Source of the DNA: Deltaproteobacteria bacterium
GTDB lineage: Bacteria; Desulfobacterota; Desulfobacteria; Desulfobacterales; SG8-13
Length of the DNA: 15,336 nucleotides
Direction of reading: 5' to 3'
Assembly (NCBI GenBank): GCA_024639205.1
Contig: JAHEIV010000015.1
Span: 1-15,336 of the forward strand
Below the pieces are notes generated by a model, which saw only the letters and a list, made by a program, of their open reading frames with translations, made no database searches and had not been told where the DNA came from. Position numbers and translations under genes: made by a program. Below are positions 13,301-15,336 of this stretch, piece by piece. The first letter of the stretch is position 1. Each line of letters begins with the position of its first letter.

Positions 13301-15336
13301 CAACCGCTGGGCTTCACCGCAGGAAAGCGTGTTGATCGGTTGGCCGAGCTGCAGGTAGCCAAGACCGACATCTGCCAGCGGTTGCAGGGCCTGGCGGATG
13401 CGGCGGTGCGTCGTTTCCGTTTCGTTGAAAAACGCCAGTGCGGATGTAACCGTCATCGATAATATGTCGTGGATGTTCATTTTCCGGTAACGTACATCCA
13501 GAACCGTCGAGCTGAAACGCTTGCCGCTGCACTCAGGGCAGGTGATGTACACATCGGAAAGGAACTGCATTTCTACCCTTTCGAACCCCTCGCCTTTGCA
13601 GGCTTCACACCGGCCACCGGCCACATTGAATGAAAAATAACCCGGACCCATCTTTTTTTGGTGCGCAGAGGCAGTGTTTGCCAACAGTCTGCGTATCGGA
13701 TCCATGGCTTTGGTATATGTCAGTGGGTTGGCCCGGGGAGTGCGGCCGATCGGGTGCTGGTCGATGAAGACAGCGTCGGAAATCTTTTCCAGACCCGTGA
13801 TCGAACGATGTTTGCCCGGCTTGCCGTTTGTGTCCCCGAAATACCGCCGGGCGGCTTTGTAAAGAACGTCTTGAGCCAGCGTCGATTTTCCGGAACCCGA
13901 AACCCCGGTTAGACAGGTGAATAGGCCCAAGGGGATTCGCACATCGATTTTTTGCAGATTGTTGGCTGCTGCACCGCGGATGGTAATCCATTTGCCTCTG
14001 ACGGGAGATTGACGCTTTCGCGGAACAGAAATCCGACGTTCACCTTTAAGGTACTGTCCGGTCAGCGATCCGTTGACGTTCGCCGTGGGACCGAAATACA
14101 TGACCTGCCCGCCTTGTTGGCCGGCTCCCGGACCGAGATCGAGAAGGTAGTCGGATTCGGCGATAATTTCCGGATCGTGTTCGACAATCACTACCGTGTT
14201 GGATAGGTTGCGAAGGTTTTTCAGTATGCGGATCAGTCTTCGGCTGTCGCGAGGATGCAGGCCGATGCTGGGCTCATCGAGGATGTAGAGAGTGTTTACC
14301 AGGGCCGATCCCAGCGCAGAAGCCAGGGCCACCCGCTGTACTTCTCCGCCGGAGAGGGTTCGCGACTGACGGTCGAGCGTCAGATAACCCAACCCGACGT
14401 CGCGCAGGTATTTCAGCCGTTTTCGGACCTCTTCCAGCACCATTCGACCGGCTTCGTCTGTAACCGGAATCGCCGCGGATGTAAAAAACGAGGCGGCCTC
14501 GGCTACGTCCATCGCGTAGATTTCCGCGATGGTGCGGCCGGCATAACGATACAATAGCGCCTCTGCGGCAAAACGGGTGCCGTTGCATTGGGGGCAGATA
14601 TCATAGCTGCGATAACGGGAGAGATAGACTCGGACCGGCATTTTATAGGTTTTGGTTTCCAGCCATTTGAAAAAACCGCGCACGCCGTAATATTTCTTTG
14701 TGCCGTCGACGATAGCAGACCGCTGCGCCCTGGTGAGTCGGTGAAAAGGTACGGAGGTGGGAATTCGCCGGCGACGGCAGAAGGCCATCAGTTCCTTGAA
14801 CTCCATGCGGCCTTCCGGTCGGGTTCCCCAGGGTTTGATGGCTCCCTCGGCAAGGCTTTTCTTTGGGTCGGGAATTACCAGGTCGAGATCGATGCCGATG
14901 GTTCTTCCAAATCCCTTGCAGGCCGGACAGGCGCCGATGGGACTATTGAAGGAAAACAAATTTGTCAGCGCTGCCGGGTAGCGAATATCGCAGTGCGCGC
15001 ATTCGAGGCGCTGGCTGAATTCCATGTGACGGGACCGGTCGATCCATACCGTAAGTTGTCCGCCTCCAAACCGAAAAGCGATTTCGGCGGAATCGATCAC
15101 CCGTTTTCGATTCGCCGTGCTTCGTTTCAGCCTGTCAGCCACGACTTGCAGAACGTTGACGTTCAGCACCGGTGGGTTGTCGGCCATTGAATGGAGCTGT
15201 CCTTCGGCAATATATCGGTCGTATCCCTGGCGCAGCAGTTCCTGGCGCAGCTGATCCGCCGACATGCCGGCGGTGGAGACAGGAAAGGTGATGATGATTT
15301 CTGCATCCGCAGCGATCGGCTCCAAGCGATTCCACA
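10376..15336 (-). CDS. uvrA: Tandem-duplicated excinuclease subunit UvrA (5' end outside window)
   Basis: UvrA is the ATP-dependent damage-recognition subunit of nucleotide excision repair; it loads UvrB. Standard UvrA is about 940 residues. This frame already gives 1,653 codons, is still open at the right edge, and contains two UvrA units head to tail. Numbered from TTG 15325, unit 1 (1-777) begins within the UvrB-binding region. It has NBD I LSGGEVQR (324-331) and LYILDEPSIGLHPRD, NBD II Walker A GVSGSGKS (474-481), the zinc module CEAC-x19-CPEC (573-599), LSCGEAQR (667-674) and FIFDEPTTGLH. After a basic linker (778-807), unit 2 has Walker A (836-843), EQRISHASRRSTVATLTEIY (891-910), LSGGEAQR (1187-1194), NBD II Walker A (1338-1345), CEAC-x19-CEVC (1437-1463), LSGGEAQR (1527-1534) and YILDEPTTGLH. 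By comparing the units, about 150 residues are missing beyond the window, giving about 1,800 in all. Fused double UvrAs of this size are known from Chlamydiae. The window shows no SOS box because the promoter lies outside. Confidence 0.95.
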   Translation of the reverse strand, partial: WNRLEPIAADAEIIITFPVSTAGMSADQLRQELLRQGYDRYIAEGQLHSMADNPPVLNVNVLQVVADRLKRSTANRKRVIDSAEIAFRFGGGQLTVWIDRSRHMEFSQRLECAHCDIRYPAALTNLFSFNSPIGACPACKGFGRTIGIDLDLVIPDPKKSLAEGAIKPWGTRPEGRMEFKELMAFCRRRRIPTSVPFHRLTRAQRSAIVDGTKKYYGVRGFFKWLETKTYKMPVRVYLSRYRSYDICPQCNGTRFAAEALLYRYAGRTIAEIYAMDVAEAASFFTSAAIPVTDEAGRMVLEEVRKRLKYLRDVGLGYLTLDRQSRTLSGGEVQRVALASALGSALVNTLYILDEPSIGLHPRDSRRLIRILKNLRNLSNTVVIVEHDPEIIAESDYLLDLGPGAGQQGGQVMYFGPTANVNGSLTGQYLKGERRISVPRKRQSPVRGKWITIRGAAANNLQKIDVRIPLGLFTCLTGVSGSGKSTLAQDVLYKAARRYFGDTNGKPGKHRSITGLEKISDAVFIDQHPIGRTPRANPLTYTKAMDPIRRLLANTASAHQKKMGPGYFSFNVAGGRCEACKGEGFERVEMQFLSDVYITCPECSGKRFSSTVLDVRYRKMNIHDILSMTVTSALAFFNETETTHRRIRQALQPLADVGLGYLQLGQPINTLSCGEAQRLKLSRFFQQSRLTSRLFIFDEPTTGLHYEDIAKLLGVLQKLVGAGHTVLVIEHNMEVVKTADWVIDLGPDGGDEGGRVVVAGSPEQVAKHPGSRTGDFLKRYLDGRGRLTQKLRPAKKKIASNARSAASSSPVAISLRGARQHNLKNLNLTIGHHQLVALTGVSGSGKSTLAFDILFAEGQRRYLESLAPYVRQYVKILERPEVDLASGLSPTVAIEQRISHASRRSTVATLTEIYHFLRLLFSKVGHPHCPGCGRRLTAQNTRQIHAEILRRFQHEPIRILATRVAGRKGFHKKTIGQALKKGYRFARIDGRRVRLKNDMALSRYQEHTIDLIVAELKDGLSSQHDPATLIERALREGSGALIVQKIGDGEEIFSRHGNCPSCGIGVAEPDPRLFSFNSRLGACRQCDGLGQIRSESTSIDSDRPDPQTCPACGGSRLNPEALAVKVGGFSIWDLVRQSADALYQSLPCISFSAAQKPIAEPVVAEILSRLSLLNRLGLAYLSLGRSGETLSGGEAQRVRLAAQLGSNLTGVTYILDEPTIGLHPRDNGLLIDALHALKNRGNTILVVEHDEETIRSADTIIDLGPGAGSEGGQVVATGSLTDLKKAPASVTGAYMDGQPRVITSRHRPHRNRPSVRITGARARNLRNIDVKFPLGCLICLTGVSGSGKSSLLKETLFRGLRNRLLDKPLPSGIWRKLSGWKSIQRVLEVDHSPIGRTPRSVPASYVGFLNDIRRLFAATPASRARGYQPGRFSFNIPGGRCEACKGQGNPRIEMSFLPDVYVPCEVCGGSRFNRETREVLYKGKSIADVLSLTFADAFEFFSAIRRIRQPIQFVCEIGLGYLRLGQPSPTLSGGEAQRMKLARQLAYPSRGRTFYILDEPTTGLHLADIRRLIDVLQALIDAGHTVALIEHNPEIIKAADYIIDLGPEGGAGGGRLVAAGSPEELLQHQETSHTARYLQRYLQTPEHAAQSAS
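10379..12904 (-). repeat. UvrA unit 2 of the tandem duplication
   Basis: Encodes residues 808-1649, a complete UvrA-like unit with both ATPase halves, a UvrB-binding region (about 930-1015) and the zinc cysteines. Between its CRQC (1079-1082) and CPAC (1105-1108) there are only 22 residues, whereas the same interval in unit 1 is 107 residues. About 85 residues of signature domain I are therefore absent. Confidence 0.85.
12995..15336 (-). repeat. UvrA unit 1 of the tandem duplication (partial in window)
   Basis: Encodes residues 1-777, the C-terminal four fifths of a UvrA-like unit. It keeps the full signature-domain-I insertion between CPAC (133-136) and CPQC (244-247). The signature of its second ATPase half reads LSCGE in place of LSGGE. 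The N-terminal Walker A segment lies beyond the right edge. Confidence 0.85.

Noticed and set aside
14588..15190. A 200-codon plus-strand open frame opposite uvrA, and several shorter ones
   Set aside because: They are complements of strongly conserved UvrA sequence, with no ribosome-binding sites or recognisable products.

Overview
The window looks like ordinary chromosome from a Gram-negative bacterium of moderately high GC. The gene complement fits a Desulfobacterota-type (former Deltaproteobacteria) organism: a sigma54/PspF-controlled psp locus, a YkgJ-type cysteine-rich protein, c-di-GMP enzymes and a FecR-domain protein with a twin-arginine-like leader. This placement is inferred from gene content only. 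I see no rRNA, tRNA, CRISPR array, transposase or phage gene.

Left end (1-2080): a phage-shock locus. On the minus strand lie pspA (170-853) and, downstream of it, the first 12 codons of a small membrane-protein gene that leaves the window and may be pspB-like. The sigma54 activator gene pspF (1064-2080) is divergent. The 210 bp between them hold a well-formed -24/-12 element for pspA and a sigma70-like promoter for pspF.

Middle (2091-9381): mostly single-gene units on alternating strands. These are a YkgJ-like cysteine-rich protein (minus), an NADPH:quinone oxidoreductase (plus) behind a promoter with three TTCGGTAT boxes, an exported M23 peptidase (minus) behind a perfect 19-bp palindrome, and a GAF-GAF-GGDEF diguanylate cyclase (minus, TTG start). 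Next come a 459-bp gap with several short inverted repeats, a two-domain ModF-type ABC ATPase (plus), and an HD-GYP c-di-GMP phosphodiesterase (minus) with a near-consensus promoter. Two convergent pairs overlap at their 3' ends (qor/M23 by 17 bp, modF/HD-GYP by 39 bp).

Right end (9567-15336): a minus-strand pair. A FecR-domain protein has its twin-arginine-like signal peptide encoded one frame away, across a run of nine T. Upstream of it is a very large uvrA that runs off the right edge. That UvrA is a head-to-tail fusion of two UvrA units in one reading frame: the second unit is complete, and the first lacks only its N-terminal part, which lies outside the window. The two units are not equivalent, because each has a different departure from the standard sequence.

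The most notable points are the double UvrA with its asymmetric units and the homopolymer frameshift that separates the FecR protein from its export signal. The operator-like repeats in front of qor and the M23 gene come next.
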